A DNA stretch of 46,789 nucleotides, from contig NZ_VWMY01000011.1 in NCBI RefSeq assembly GCF_008905045.1, forward strand, positions 151,758 to 198,546, read 5' to 3'. This document shows, piece by piece, positions 1 through 7,662 of this stretch (the stretch's first letter is position 1; the number at the start of each line of letters is the position of its first letter). The position numbers and the translations under genes were made by a program. The notes under the pieces are model-generated. The model did not search any database and was not told the origin of the DNA. It saw only the letters and a list, made by a program, of their open reading frames with translations. The DNA is from Streptomyces albicerus (GTDB lineage: Bacteria; Actinomycetota; Actinomycetes; Streptomycetales; Streptomycetaceae).

Positions 1-1074
1 CGCCAGGGCTGTTTGCAGAGATGTCTTGTCGGCGACGCTGCCGATGAGAGGACTCATCAGGCCACCGACGCTGACGGTCAGACCGAGTGTGATCCCGCTT
101 GCGGTGCCGACGCGCGAGGGCAGGTAGTCCTGGCCGAGCGTGACCTGCAGCGAGAACGGGACGTACAGGCCGGCCGAGGTCAGCGCCACGAACAGGTACA
201 GAGCCGGGCCCGGTACGAAAACCACGCCCGCGACTGAACCCGCCGTGAGCAGGTACGACCAGCGTGAAACGGTGACCCGGTCCCAGCGGTTGGCCAGCAT
301 GCCGCCCAGTACGGAACCCGCCGCGCCGCCGAGGTAGAGCACGAACAGCGCCGCGGTGCCCGCCGCCGTGCTGCCGTCCACGCGCTCCTTGGCGAACAGC
401 GAGATGAAGGTGCTCAAGCCGATGAAGACGATCGACCGACAGACCACAGCCAGCGACAGTTTCACGAACGATGCCGTGTCGTCCGCGGCCGCGGCCGTCT
501 CCGCCGTACCGGCCCCGGCGGACCGGCGCTTCTCCAGCGCACGTAGCGCGGGCAGGCACAGCACGGCACCGACGAGTGCCGGCAACACGAGCAGCGGCGT
601 CAGGCGCAGACCCCCGGTGGCGACAACGGCAGCGACCATGAGCGGGGCCGCCGCGAAGCCGAGGTTGCCGCCCAGCGAGAACCAGCCCATCGCACTGTGG
701 CTGCCCCGACTGGCGAGCCGGGCGACCCGCGCGGACTCAGGGTGATAGGCAGCCACGCCTACCCCGGACACCGCCACGAACACGAGGGTCAGTGCGTAGG
801 AGCCGCTCACCCCGCTCAGCGCGATGCCCAGGCCGCCCAGCAGCGTGCTGACCGGGAGCAGCCAGGGCATCGCCCAGCGGTCGGTGAGCACACCGAACAC
901 CGGTTGCGCCACCGACGACAGCAGGGAGGCGGCGAGCACGATGCCCGAGACAGCGGCATAGCTGTAGGCGCGCTCGGCGACGAAGAACGGCACCAGCGAT
1001 GCCACGGCGCCCTGGTAGATGTCGACGCAGGCGTGGCCTACCGACAACAGTGTGATCGATGCATTCTTTCGCAC
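1..1074 (-). CDS. MFS exporter, fosmidomycin-resistance (Fsr) type, 3' end missing
   Basis: Reading the minus strand from a GTG at 1074 gives an open frame that runs off the left edge (about 358 residues seen; the family is usually near 400). The protein starts MRKNASITLLSVGHACVDIYQG and has repeated hydrophobic helices, the early loop motif GVLTDRW, and a late segment MSPLIGSVADKTS typical of the second half of the fold. The N-terminal His-Ala-x-x-Asp pattern in helix 1 is characteristic of Fsr-like drug:proton antiporters in the inner membrane. The true substrate cannot be read from sequence. It is divergent from the AraC gene at 1126 with a gap of about 50 bp, so that regulator probably controls it. 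No other start fits as well, although the frame stays open upstream into the AraC gene. Confidence 0.85.
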   Translation of the reverse strand, partial: MRKNASITLLSVGHACVDIYQGAVASLVPFFVAERAYSYAAVSGIVLAASLLSSVAQPVFGVLTDRWAMPWLLPVSTLLGGLGIALSGVSGSYALTLVFVAVSGVGVAAYHPESARVARLASRGSHSAMGWFSLGGNLGFAAAPLMVAAVVATGGLRLTPLLVLPALVGAVLCLPALRALEKRRSAGAGTAETAAAADDTASFVKLSLAVVCRSIVFIGLSTFISLFAKERVDGSTAAGTAALFVLYLGGAAGSVLGGMLANRWDRVTVSRWSYLLTAGSVAGVVFVPGPALYLFVALTSAGLYVPFSLQVTLGQDYLPSRVGTASGITLGLTVSVGGLMSPLIGSVADKTSLQTALA

Positions 1075-1125
1075 CCCGTCATCGTCCGCGCCGGGGGCCG
1101 TGTCGCACTTCCGATAATCTGCCAG

Positions 1126-1872
1126 ATGATGACGCAGATCCGCCATGAGCCGGTCGCCCCGACCCGCACCCGGTCGCTGGCACCCGGGGCCGCGATCGAT
1201 GCCCACCGCCACGACGACCACCAGATCGTCTACGCCGGCCGCGGAGTGCTGGCCGTCACCACTGACGCAGGCTCCTGGGTTGCCCCGGGCACCCGTGCCA
1301 TCTGGGTACCCGCCGGCACCGTGCACGCCCACCAGGCCCACGGTGAGCTGGAACTGCACCTGGTGGGGCTGCCGGCGACCGAGAACCCGCTCGCCCTGGA
1401 GACACCGACCGTGCTCGCCGTAGGCCCGCTGCTGCGCGAATTGATCGTCGCCTACGCAGGCGCCCAGGACGACAACAGCCCCGAACGGGCCCGGCTACGC
1501 GCGGTGTTGCTCGACCAACTGCGAGCCTCGCCCCAGCAGCCACTGCACCTGCCCACGCCCACAACGCCCCTGCTACGGACGCTGTGCGACATCCTGCGCA
1601 CCGATCCGGCCGACAGCCGCACCCTCGCCGAACTGGGCCATGAGATCGGGACGAGCGACCGCACTCTGTCCCGGCTGTTCCGCAGCGAACTCGGCATGAC
1701 CTTCCCGCAGTGGCGTACCCAGTTGCGGCTCCACCACGCGCTGGTCCTGCTGGCCGACAACACACCAGTGACCGCGGTCGCGCACCTGTGTGGCTGGTCG
1801 TCCGCCAGCGCGTTCATCGACGTCTTCCGGCGCACCTTCGGCCACACTCCGGGCACCCACTCGCGGGCCTGA
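1126..1872 (+). CDS. AraC-family transcriptional regulator
   Basis: A 248-residue cytoplasmic DNA-binding protein. The N-terminal third is a cupin-like sensor region (HRHDDHQIVYAGRGVLAV, about residues 25-42). The C-terminal 100 residues hold the two AraC helix-turn-helix units (LAELGHEIGTSDRTLSRLF and AVAHLCGWSSASAFIDVFRR) followed by FGHTPG. The frame is open far upstream, but that part lies antisense to the MFS gene. The double ATG at 1126/1129 is therefore the sensible start. A GATAAT at 1113-1118 lies only 7 bp before the ATG and no ribosome binding site is visible, so the message may be leaderless. The divergent exporter is the likely target. Length and domain order match drug- or metabolite-responsive AraC proteins that pair with MFS pumps. 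Confidence 0.88.
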   Translation: MMTQIRHEPVAPTRTRSLAPGAAIDAHRHDDHQIVYAGRGVLAVTTDAGSWVAPGTRAIWVPAGTVHAHQAHGELELHLVGLPATENPLALETPTVLAVGPLLRELIVAYAGAQDDNSPERARLRAVLLDQLRASPQQPLHLPTPTTPLLRTLCDILRTDPADSRTLAELGHEIGTSDRTLSRLFRSELGMTFPQWRTQLRLHHALVLLADNTPVTAVAHLCGWSSASAFIDVFRRTFGHTPGTHSRA

Positions 1873-1899
1873 CGGACTGCTCTCCAATTTCCTGCCCCC

Positions 1900-3105
1900 T
1901 CAGGGCGTCAGGAACTCAGCCAACCCCGACAGGAGCCGTTCGACGTCATCCATGTTGTTGTAGGGGGCGAGGCCGACGCGGAGGCCGCCGGTGTCGCCGA
2001 GGCCGAGTCGGCGGGAGGCCTCGACGGCGTAGAACGACCCCGACGGCGCGTGGACGCCGCGCTCCGCGAGGAAGCGGTATGCCTCCGTCGACGAGCGGTC
2101 CTCGAACGTGAGCAACACGGTAGGAGTGCGGTCGGCCGCCTTCGAGTGGACCTGGACTCCCGGCAGTGAGGACAGACCCTTGTCCATGTGGGTGCGCAGG
2201 ACCTGCTCGTGTGCTTCGAGTGCCGTGAAGGCCGAGGCAAGGCGCTGTCGTCGTGTTCCTGTGGCATCCGTGTCGAGACCGGCGAGGAAATCGACCGCCG
2301 CTCCGGTGCCCGGGAGGAACTCGTAGGGCAGCGTGCCCAGTTCGAAACGTTCCGGGACCACGTCGGTGGAGGGCAGAAGCTTGTCCGGCTGCAGTGCGTC
2401 CAGCAATTCCGGCCGGGCGGCGAGGACTCCGTGGTGAGGGCCGAGGAACTTGTACGGGGAGCACACGAAGAAGTCCGCGTCGAGTTGCTCCACGTCGACC
2501 AGCGTGTGGGCGGTGTAGTGGACACCGTCGACGTAGACGAGCGCTCCGGCGTCGTGCGCCAGGCGGGATATCTCGGCGATCGGGGGACGCGTTCCGATCA
2601 GATTGGAGGCGGCGGTGACAGCGACCAGCCGGGTACGCGGGGACAGAACGGCGCGGATGTCGTCGGCGGTCAGTTCTCCGGTGGCGGGGTCGAAGTCTGC
2701 CCAGCGCACAGTGGCACCGGCCTGGGCGGCGGCTTGGATCCAGGGGCGGATGTTGGCGTCGTGGTCGAGGTGGGTGACGACCACCTCGTCCCCGGGTGAC
2801 CAGGTCTTGGCGAGGGTGCGGGAGAAGTCGTAGGCGAGTTGGGTGGCGCTGCGGCCGAAGACGATCCCTGTCGGGTGCGCTCCCAGAAGGTCGGCCAGGG
2901 CCTGACGGGTCTTGGCGACGATGGTCTCGGCGTTGCGCTCCCCCGGTGTCCCTTGACCCCGGTTGGACAGGGGCTGTGCCAACGCGTCGGCGATGGCCCG
3001 GATGACGGGTTGCGGGGTCTGGGTACCGCCGGGGCCGTCGAAGTGGGCGGTTCCGGCGCCCAGCGCCGGGAACTGGGAGCGGAGGGCGGCGATCTCGTAC
3101 GTCAA
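1900..3105 (-). CDS. Cysteine desulfurase-like PLP aminotransferase (class V)
   Basis: A 401-residue fold-type I PLP enzyme of the SufS/NifS superfamily, closest to the 'cysteine desulfurase family protein' group rather than housekeeping IscS. Visible motifs are LDHDANIRPW (substrate/PLP region), YVDGVHYTAH (Asp contacting the PLP nitrogen and a following His), and the Schiff-base lysine in CSPYKFLGPHHG. The start is a TTG at 3105 preceded by AGGAG at normal distance; longer upstream versions lack a ribosome site. It converges on the AraC gene (27 bp gap) and lies downstream of the MerR gene on the same strand. The usual desulfurase Cys loop was not recognised, so it may act on another amino acid or be a lyase. 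Confidence 0.85.
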   Translation of the reverse strand: MTYEIAALRSQFPALGAGTAHFDGPGGTQTPQPVIRAIADALAQPLSNRGQGTPGERNAETIVAKTRQALADLLGAHPTGIVFGRSATQLAYDFSRTLAKTWSPGDEVVVTHLDHDANIRPWIQAAAQAGATVRWADFDPATGELTADDIRAVLSPRTRLVAVTAASNLIGTRPPIAEISRLAHDAGALVYVDGVHYTAHTLVDVEQLDADFFVCSPYKFLGPHHGVLAARPELLDALQPDKLLPSTDVVPERFELGTLPYEFLPGTGAAVDFLAGLDTDATGTRRQRLASAFTALEAHEQVLRTHMDKGLSSLPGVQVHSKAADRTPTVLLTFEDRSSTEAYRFLAERGVHAPSGSFYAVEASRRLGLGDTGGLRVGLAPYNNMDDVERLLSGLAEFLTP

Positions 3106-3280
3106 GAGAGCTCCTGTGGGTGCCGTGCCGGGGCAGTTGGCTGTGCTGTGGGCCCTGCTCGTCGAGCCGACCGCCCCTGCATCGTGATCGCTCGACCCGC
3201 CTGCCACAAGGTCCACGCACCCGTCCGCTTGGCTCTGGCTGCCGGCTACACACACCACCCTCAGCCGCCAGGAACGGGTT

Positions 3281-3712
3281 TCACGGTGGCCCCGGGGGCC
3301 GCTTCCTCGGCAGGACAACAGCGCCGGACGCCACGACCTTGAGAAGGCGGCGGAAGGTGGAGCATTCCATGTGGCTCGGCGCGGGGCAGGCAGCGGCGTG
3401 TCGCAAGGAGTCACGCAGGACGCCCAGTTCGCGGATCCTCCTGTCCAGTTCCTCCGCCTTGGCCACAAGCAGCTGCCGGTCGATGCGCGGCTGTCCGTCC
3501 GGCGCGAACATGCGCGCGATCTCATCGAGCGAGAACCCGGCCGTGCGCCCCACCGCGATCAGCGCCAGGCGCTCCAGTACCCCGGGATCGTACTGACGGC
3601 GCAGGCCTCGCCTGCCGATCGAGGCGATCAGCCCCTTTTCCTCGTAGAAGCGCAGCGTCGAGGCGGGAACCCCGGCGCGGCGCGCCACCTCGGCGATGTC
3701 CAGGTCTGTCAT
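3281..3712 (-). CDS. MerR-family transcriptional regulator
   Basis: A 143-residue protein with an N-terminal winged helix-turn-helix (IAEVARRAGVPASTLRFYEE, residues 6-25), the GLRRQYD wing and LIAVGRTAGFSLDEIARMF, then a coiled dimerisation helix and a short C-terminus with two cysteines (HAAACPAPSHMEC, about 105-117). That is a two-Cys pattern, not the four-Cys Fe-S motif of SoxR. MerR proteins bind the over-long spacer of their target promoter and twist it to activate; the inverted repeat at 3720-3739 sits directly upstream and would serve both this gene and the divergent methyltransferase. The effector is unknown. Confidence 0.9.
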   Translation of the reverse strand: MTDLDIAEVARRAGVPASTLRFYEEKGLIASIGRRGLRRQYDPGVLERLALIAVGRTAGFSLDEIARMFAPDGQPRIDRQLLVAKAEELDRRIRELGVLRDSLRHAAACPAPSHMECSTFRRLLKVVASGAVVLPRKRPPGPP

Positions 3713-3719
3713 CCTCTTG

Positions 3720-3739
3720 ACCTCAAGTCGACTTGAAGT
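3720..3739. promoter_or_regulatory. SoxR-box-like MerR operator in divergent promoter
   Basis: Inverted repeat ACCTCAAGTC / GACTTGAAGT with one mismatch and no spacer. It overlaps a TTGACC -35 (3717-3722) that points at the methyltransferase. The core resembles the E. coli SoxR box (CCTCAAG...CTTGAGG). Placement 8 bp upstream of the MerR start, and inside the spacer of the divergent promoter, is the standard MerR arrangement. The -10 is unclear; TAACAC at 3739-3744 is one candidate. Confidence 0.7.
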
Positions 3740-3787
3740 AACACGCTTTCACCTAGGCTCGATGAAGGCAAGCATCAGGAGACGAAC

Positions 3788-4669
3788 ATGGACGTCACGC
3801 GCAGGACCGATGATGAACAGGCGGCACGTTGGAGCGGGACCGCCGGCCACGCCTGGGTCGAGGCGCAGGCGGTGTTGGACGATGTACTGAGGCCCTTTGA
3901 AGGTCTACTCGTCGAAGCGGTGTCCTCCGTGCACGGGGGCCAGGTGCTCGATGTCGGCTGCGGCACCGGTAGCACGACGCTGGCCGTCGCACGGCGGCTC
4001 GGTTCGGCGGGCCGCTGCGTCGGCATCGACATTTCCGAACCGATGATCACCGCCGCCCGGGCGCGCGCCGAGCGGGAGGGCACACCGGCGTCCTTCATCC
4101 ACGCCGACGCACAGGAGCACGCGTTCGAACCCGCCACCTTCGACGCCGTCATCTCGCGCTTCGGAGTCATGTTCTTCAACGACTCCGTCCGAGCGTTCGC
4201 GAATCTGCGGAGTGCCGCGAGGGACGGGGCCGGGCTCCGGTTCATCACGTGGCGCGGCCCTGCGGAGAATCCGTTCATGACGACGGCCGAACGCGCCGCG
4301 GCACCGATCCTGCCGAACCTCCCTGCCCGCCGGCCGGACGAGCCGGGCCAGTTCGCCTTCGCGGACCCGGACAGGATCGAGCGCATCCTGACGGAGAGCG
4401 GGTGGGCCGGGATCGACGTCCAACCGATCGACGTGGCCTGCACCCTGCCCGAAAGGGAACTGGTCCCTTACTTCACCCGGCTCGGTCCAGTCGGCCTCGT
4501 CCTGCCCGAGGTGGACGAGCAGACCCGCGCACAGGTCGTCGAAACAGTCCGCGCCGCCTTCGACACCTTTGTGCAGGGCACGGAAGTCCGCTTCACCGCG
4601 GCCTGCTGGATGGTCGACGCCCGAGCATCGTCCACGTCGACCGCGCCGAAGGACACAGCCAACACGTGA
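3788..4669 (+). CDS. Class I SAM-dependent methyltransferase
   Basis: A 293-residue cytoplasmic enzyme with a clear Rossmann SAM site: motif I VLDVGCGTGSTTLA (about 54-67), the acidic residue after strand 2 in CVGIDISEPM, the Asp-Ala pair FIHADAQEHAF, and motif IV FDAVISRFGVMFF. It resembles UbiE/small-molecule methyltransferases; the substrate is not readable. The start ATG has AGGAG about 7 bases upstream. Control by the divergent MerR through the operator at 3720-3739 is likely. Because MerR-controlled methyltransferases are often part of responses to toxic small molecules, a detoxifying role is a reasonable but unproved guess. Confidence 0.85.
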   Translation: MDVTRRTDDEQAARWSGTAGHAWVEAQAVLDDVLRPFEGLLVEAVSSVHGGQVLDVGCGTGSTTLAVARRLGSAGRCVGIDISEPMITAARARAEREGTPASFIHADAQEHAFEPATFDAVISRFGVMFFNDSVRAFANLRSAARDGAGLRFITWRGPAENPFMTTAERAAAPILPNLPARRPDEPGQFAFADPDRIERILTESGWAGIDVQPIDVACTLPERELVPYFTRLGPVGLVLPEVDEQTRAQVVETVRAAFDTFVQGTEVRFTAACWMVDARASSTSTAPKDTANT

Positions 4670-4840
4670 GCGGCGGATTGTCGCTTGGGAAGATTCCTCG
4701 AGTTCGTCCGGCGGATCCTTCCGTGCCCGGCGCGCCTGGCACGGCTGAGCCGACCCACGGGAGCCGGCCGCCGACGAGGCCCGCCACCTCGTGCTGATCC
4801 GACGAAGGCGGCGGCCGTACCGTCGCAGTGCATGACCGAT

Positions 4841-5218
4841 TCAGTCGACGGGGTGGCCGCCGGCCTTGGGTGGAGGGCCGTACTGGTTGGCGCCTGGGGC
4901 GCCGTCCACCGTCATGCCCACGAGGTAGACGATCGGGCCGACGACCGGGATCAGGGCGATGAGCATCGTCCGGCCGGACTTGCCGGTGTCGTGCAACCGG
5001 CGGACGGAGACGCTCAGCATGGGCACGAGGAGCGGCAGCAGGAGGACGCTCAGCAGCGGGACGTTGATCGCGAAGCTGATCCCGACGAGCACGACGGCGG
5101 CGCTCACGTAAGGCAGCGAGAACCACCAGTACTCCGCGCGCCGGGCGCGACCGGAGAACGTGGCGTACTTGGCGGTGAGGCACGTGCGTGCCGCGTCGGC
5201 GAACGACATGCGGGTCAC
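4841..5218 (-). CDS. DUF805 membrane protein
   Basis: A 125-residue integral membrane protein of the YhaH/YhaI (DUF805) family. The signature KYATFSGRARRAEYWWFSL is at about 17-35, followed by hydrophobic helices, the SVRRLHDTGKSG loop (about 71-82) and another helix pair. The start is a GTG with GAAAGGAAAG upstream; an ATG three codons in is the alternative. Function in the family is unknown. The gene sits 124 bp downstream of a promoter/operator block that duplicates the one in front of the SDR gene at 32.7 kb, so the TetR protein encoded at 31.8-32.5 kb may control it. Confidence 0.85.
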   Translation of the reverse strand: MTRMSFADAARTCLTAKYATFSGRARRAEYWWFSLPYVSAAVVLVGISFAINVPLLSVLLLPLLVPMLSVSVRRLHDTGKSGRTMLIALIPVVGPIVYLVGMTVDGAPGANQYGPPPKAGGHPVD

Positions 5219-5826
5219 GGCTTTCCTTTCGTAGAAACGTCATTGGGGACACGGCGGATCGGGCGACGGGGCGCGGCCGTGCCGACGGTGTCGGTGTCGG
5301 CGGCGGCGCCTCTGCGGCGTGGGCCGTACGGCCGGAACCCATTCGGATAGGCCTATCCAATTCGCGATCCAGATAGGCCCTTCCGATTCACCATGGCCAC
5401 AGTACCGCTGAAAGTGGATAGGGCAATCCGATTGCTGGAGCGGCGGATGTGATCCCCGTACCTAGGACGACGACACCTCTCCCCCGCACCGGCCGTGACG
5501 TCGAAGGCAGGCAGGTCGCCTCAAGGGCGGCGTCTGCAGGGCCCAACCCCGGCGTCGAACCGGCGATCCTTCGTGCGGACAGTCGCTCCCGTACCGCCTC
5601 TTGTGTGAACACTCCGCAAGGCGTGCCGGTTTTGTGCATTTTGTCTGCTTAGCATGCAGGCTCCGCGCCCCGGGGAACGGTGTCGCCACACAACCGCCCA
5701 GGGGCGCGGACCGCGCCTGCCGTCCAGGGCTCGCTGTCGGCATGCGCGGGGGCGACTGCCCGAGGGCGACTCGCTCGTCGTGCGGCTCGCCCGTCGATCC
5801 GCCTACCCCGTACGAGAGGACACCAG
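5219..5826. other. 600-bp intergenic region between DUF805 gene and phoD
   Basis: No credible gene was found here. It holds the duplicated TetR-type promoter block (5342-5436, described separately), which faces the DUF805 gene. The rest (5440-5826) carries no frame that looks like a protein I recognise and should contain the phoD promoter. A single PHO-box-like GTTCACA on the minus strand near 5603-5609 is too weak to call. Confidence 0.5.
5342..5436 (-). promoter_or_regulatory. TetR-type operator/promoter block, copy A
   Basis: Read on the minus strand this 95-bp block aligns end to end with 32501-32594 (72 of 95 positions identical by hand, one gap). It contains the perfect palindrome GGATAGGCCTATCC (5345-5358), a degraded middle site, and a half site near 5416-5430 that overlaps a possible TTGCCC -35 with TACTGT -10 (16-bp spacer). 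The promoter points at the DUF805 gene. In copy B the same block lies between a TetR gene and an SDR gene, so this is a duplicated regulatory unit that has kept its outer operator intact. Confidence 0.7.
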
Positions 5827-7491
5827 ATGGCGCTGACGTGCCGTCACAGACCGCCGTCCGAGCATGCCTTCTCCTCGCACGACGCCGTTCTGCGCACCGC
5901 CGCCCCGCACATCGCCCGCCGCCGCTTCCTGACCGTCACCGCGGCGGCGGCCGCCCTCGCCTTCGCCACGAACCTGCCGGCCCGGGGCGCGGTCGCCGCT
6001 CCGGTGCGCGGCGCGGCGCGGATCCCCACCGACCCGTTCACCCTCGGTGTCGCCTCCGGGGATCCGCTGCCGGACTCGGTGGTGCTGTGGACCCGGCTCG
6101 CGCCGGAGCCGTTCGAGGCGGACGGCGGCCTGGGCGAGCAGCGTGTCCTCGTCGAGTGGGAGGTGGCCATGGACGAGTGGTTCGTCCTCGTCGTGCAACG
6201 GGGCACCACCGTCGCCTATCCCGAGTACGGCCACAGCGTGCACGTCGACGTCAAAGGCCTCGACCCGGGCACCTCGTACTTCTACCGGTTCCGGACCGGT
6301 CCGTGGATCAGCCCCATGGGACGTACCCGCACCGCACCCGCCGAGGACACCGCCCCCACGAGCCTGAAGCTCGCCGCCGTCGCCTGCCAGGCCTACCAGG
6401 ACGGCTACTACACCGTGCACCGGCACCTTGCGCAGGAGGACGTCGACGTGGTGTTCCACCTCGGCGACTACCTGTACGAGTACGCCGTGGACTCCGCGGG
6501 AGGAGCCCGCCAGTACGCCGCCGGCACCCTGCCCGACGTGTTCAACCGCGAGACGCTGACGCTGGCGGACTACCGGATGCGCTACGCGCTCTACAAGAGC
6601 GACCCGGATCTGCGTGCCGTCCATGCCGCCCACCCGTTCGTCGTCGCCTGGGACGACCACGAGACCGAGAACAACTACGCGGACGACCACAGCGAGAACG
6701 CCGAACCGCCCGAGCAGTTCCTGCTACGGCGCGCCGCCGCCTACCGCGCGTACTGGGAGAACCAGCCGCTGCGCACCGCGCAGCGGCCCCAGGGCCCCGA
6801 CGCGCGGCTGTACCGCCGGTTCCACTGGGGCACGCTCGCCCAGTTCGACATCCTCGACACCCGCCAGTACCGCTCCGACCAGGCCTACGGCGACACACCG
6901 CACGTCCCCGGGCCCGAGTCCGACGATCCGGCGCGCACCATGACCGGCAACGCGCAGGAACGCTGGCTGATCGACGGATGGCGGGCCTCCACCGCGGTGT
7001 GGAACGTGACGCCGCAGCAGGTGTGCTTCTCGCAGCGTAAGTTCGACGTGAACGCGCAGGCGAAGGTCTCCATGGATGCCTGGGACGGCTACCGCGCCTC
7101 CCGCAACCGGATCGTCGCGGGAGCGAAGGCGGCCGGCGTCGACAACTGGATGATCCTCACCGGTGACGTCCACGTCGGGTACGCCTTCGACATCAAGGAC
7201 GACTTCGACGACCCGCGGTCCAAGACCCTGGGCACGGAGTTCACCTGCACCTCCGTCGCCAGCGGCAGGGACGGCGTCGAGAAGCCCGCCAACTGGGACA
7301 CCTACATGCGGGCCAACCCCCACCTGAAGTTCTACAACGGCAAGCGCGGCTACCTCCGGGTCGAACTCGGACGGCAGACGGCCCGCGCCGACTTCAGGAC
7401 CGTCTCGGCCGTCACCAAGCCCGGTGCTCCCATCACCACCGCCGCCTCCTTCGTCTCCGAGGCGGGCGCCCCGGGCCTGAAACCGGCCTGA
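5827..7491 (+). CDS. phoD: Alkaline phosphatase D (PhoD), Tat-secreted
   Basis: A 554-residue secreted metallophosphatase (phosphodiesterase/monoesterase, Ca/Fe-dependent in characterised members). The twin-arginine signal is RRRFLTVTAAAAALAFA at 31-47. The N-terminal PhoD domain begins DPFTLGVASGDPLPDSVVLWTRL. Catalytic motifs are VACQAYQDGYYT (the cysteine that ligates iron), HLGDYLYEY, WDDHETENNY and LTGDVHVGY near the C-terminus. Length matches the family. The ATG at 5827 has GAGAGGA upstream; longer versions of the frame lack the signal context. It stands alone, upstream of a secreted protease on the same strand. PhoP control is usual for the family, but no clear PHO box was seen. Confidence 0.93.
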   Translation: MALTCRHRPPSEHAFSSHDAVLRTAAPHIARRRFLTVTAAAAALAFATNLPARGAVAAPVRGAARIPTDPFTLGVASGDPLPDSVVLWTRLAPEPFEADGGLGEQRVLVEWEVAMDEWFVLVVQRGTTVAYPEYGHSVHVDVKGLDPGTSYFYRFRTGPWISPMGRTRTAPAEDTAPTSLKLAAVACQAYQDGYYTVHRHLAQEDVDVVFHLGDYLYEYAVDSAGGARQYAAGTLPDVFNRETLTLADYRMRYALYKSDPDLRAVHAAHPFVVAWDDHETENNYADDHSENAEPPEQFLLRRAAAYRAYWENQPLRTAQRPQGPDARLYRRFHWGTLAQFDILDTRQYRSDQAYGDTPHVPGPESDDPARTMTGNAQERWLIDGWRASTAVWNVTPQQVCFSQRKFDVNAQAKVSMDAWDGYRASRNRIVAGAKAAGVDNWMILTGDVHVGYAFDIKDDFDDPRSKTLGTEFTCTSVASGRDGVEKPANWDTYMRANPHLKFYNGKRGYLRVELGRQTARADFRTVSAVTKPGAPITTAASFVSEAGAPGLKPA

Positions 7492-7580
7492 GTCGCCCAG
7501 GCACCTCCTCGGCGGCGGCGCCCGTCGCGTACTGCACATGACACGCCCGTCGTCCCCCAAAGCGCGGAATGTCTTCATAT

Positions 7581-7612
7581 TTGACATCGCGTCGGGCTTT
7601 TCCGGCTAGGCC
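7581..7612 (+). promoter_or_regulatory. Possible promoter of the secreted protease gene
   Basis: TTGACA at 7581-7586 is a perfect -35. Downstream, GGCTAG (7604-7609) at 17 bp or TAGGCC (7607-7612) at 20 bp could be the -10. It is about 55 bp ahead of the protease start codon, with nothing else between phoD and the protease that it could serve. Confidence 0.4.
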
Positions 7613-7662
7613 GCCTATGGCATCGCCACAGTCTCACCCGTACTCAGAAGGAGGTACACCGC

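Noticed and set aside
5541..5575. tRNA T-arm-like sequence on the minus strand (CCGG-TTCGACG-CCGG)
   Set aside because: No matching acceptor strand, D arm or anticodon arm in the 80 bases upstream; a chance resemblance.
5449..5652. Short plus-strand frame upstream of phoD
   Set aside because: No ribosome site and no protein-like character; the region is better read as intergenic.
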